Shown here: positions 62,775-64,000 of the stretch, one piece after another | Layout: each line of letters begins with the position of its first letter | Numbering within the stretch: the stretch's first letter is position 1 | Source: Neocallimastix lanati (nom. inval.) | Lineage: Eukaryota > Neocallimastigomycota > Neocallimastigomycetes > Neocallimastigales > Neocallimastigaceae | Direction of reading: 5' to 3' | Assembly (NCBI GenBank): GCA_016946835.1 | Contig: JACVTC010000149.1 | Span: 5,001 to 69,000, forward strand | Length of the DNA stretch: 64,000 nt | Translations under genes and position numbers: made by a program | The notes under the pieces: model-generated | The model's database searches: none | Told to the model about the DNA's origin: nothing | The model's input: only the letters and a program-made list of their open reading frames with translations

Positions 62775-63318
62775 TTTTATTCATTATGATATATTGTCGT
62801 TTATAATTAGTTTTTTATATTATAACAAAAATATATTTTTGTATAATATTTAAAAAAAATATAATAATTAAAGATTTTATATATATAATTATATATTTTT
62901 TTTAAATAATATAAAAAAATTTTATTCATATGTATATATATATATATAATTATATTATACAAATATAATTCTTTCACATATTATATTATAAATGAATTAA
63001 AAAAAAATATTAAAGAGGGTATTTCCTTTTCTTAAAATATATATATACATATATTTAAAAATAAAGTATTGAAACAGCAGAAAAAATTATTTATATTTAA
63101 ATATTTATTAAAAAAAATAGAATATGTATCTTAAAATAAAATCTTGTTCATAATATTAGTAACTTTAAATAAAAATCTAAAATTATAATGTATTAATTAT
63201 TCGCCATTCAGTAAATATTAAAAAAAAATTTTTTTTTTATTAAAGTATTTATTTAAATTTATTTAAATATATATTTTTGTATTATTAGTTAATAATATAA
63301 TTTTTAGATTTATAATTT

Positions 63319-63320
63319 TG

Positions 63321-63398
<78 letters not shown>

Positions 63399-63416
63399 GT
63401 TATTATTATTATTATT
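63319..63416. repeat. TTA array upstream of CFAP99
   Basis: About 32 TTA units with one TTG interruption. Confidence 0.95.
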
Positions 63417-63829
63417 AATATAAATTATAAGATTTTAATTATTATTAAAATAATGAATGTTGCATTTTGTAATGTGGTTTTTTGATGTAATTTAACGTCA
63501 TAAAAAAATTTTCTCATAAGCAAATGCAAATGAATAAATAAATAAAAAATAAATATTTTATAATTCTAAATATATTATCTATATAAGAAAATAATAGTAA
63601 TTGATAGTAATAATTTCATTATTAAAGAATATTTTAATTACTCATTTTAAAGATATATAAAACATTTAATTTTAATTTTTATATTAATATAAAGAATATT
63701 TTATTTTTATTAAATTTACTACTATTATATTTCTATTAATATATATATATATATATATTTATATATAGTTAAAAAAAATTTATTTTATATAGTTGAAAAA
63801 AAGTTTTATATATTTTTTAAAATAAAAAT

Positions 63830-64000
63830 ATTCTTTAAATATTCTTAAAAATAAAATATTTTTTAAAAATATAATATTCTTTAAAAATAAGATATTCCTA
63901 TAAAATAAAATATTCTTTAAAAATAAGATATTCTTTAAAAGTAAGATATTCTTCTAAAATAAAATATTCTTTAAAAATAAGATATTCTTTAAAAATAAGA
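63830..64000. repeat. ~20-bp tandem array, continues past right edge
   Basis: Degenerate copies of TTTAAAAATAAGATATTCT alternate with a TTTAAAAATAAAATATTC variant and reach the last base. Confidence 0.9.

Larger units (their letters stand above)
62775..64000. other. AT-rich upstream flank of CFAP99 to the window edge
   Basis: No gene. A TTA array lies at 63319-63416 (one TTG interruption). A ~20-bp tandem array at 63830-64000 runs off the right edge. AT dinucleotide tracts lie near 62930-62950 and 63740-63760. Confidence 0.75.

Overview
The window is extremely AT-rich eukaryotic DNA. Long A/T homopolymers, AT dinucleotide tracts and TTA/AAT triplet arrays fill most of the space between genes and several introns. 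The combination of a flagellar gene, fungal-style C2H2 and DnaJ proteins, short GT(A/T)-AG introns, Asn-rich retrotransposon proteins and very low GC suggests a zoosporic fungus. Anaerobic gut fungi (Neocallimastigomycota) fit best. This placement is an inference from composition and gene content, not from a marker gene.

Layout. 1-4647 (-): the 5' part of a Ty3/gypsy-type retrotransposon (LTR, primer-binding site, gag, pol through RNase H), running off the left edge. Its LTR ends 15 bp upstream of an intact tRNA-Cys gene (4663-4734). 6930-10130 (+): a decayed relative of the same family, cut by a triplet repeat. 15126-18630: a young 3.5-kb LTR element with one Asn-rich ORF, two 691-bp LTRs that differ by one base by eye, and a 4-bp target duplication; it appears non-autonomous. 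21653-23242 (+): an intronless C2H2 zinc-finger protein. 25880-28660: degenerate LINE-like sequence. 29723-35236 (+): an 11-exon NDC80 kinetochore gene. 37924-40004 (-): a 3-exon zinc-ribbon/J-domain/DnaJ-X co-chaperone. 41415-47789 (+): a complete Ty1/copia element with LTRs that look identical, inserted in a TTA array. 48500-49000: a GC-richer block with a Pol III B box, possibly a SINE. 49708-54654 (-): a full-length ABCB-type ABC transporter in two exons. 57052-62774 (-): a 14-exon CFAP99-like ciliary gene. Multi-exon models were built by hand; reading phase closes across every junction.

The host genes have separate jobs: chromosome segregation, protein folding, membrane export, flagellar structure and transcription. 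They show no operon-like arrangement. The most interesting signals are in the mobile elements: a textbook -1 frameshift signal at a gag-pol junction, whose hairpin is kept in the non-autonomous element; a primer-binding site matching the anticodon region of tRNA-Lys; insertion next to a tRNA gene; and a shared D-[T/S]-C-A protease motif. There are also several long perfect inverted repeats and one interleaved repeat pair with H-type pseudoknot geometry.
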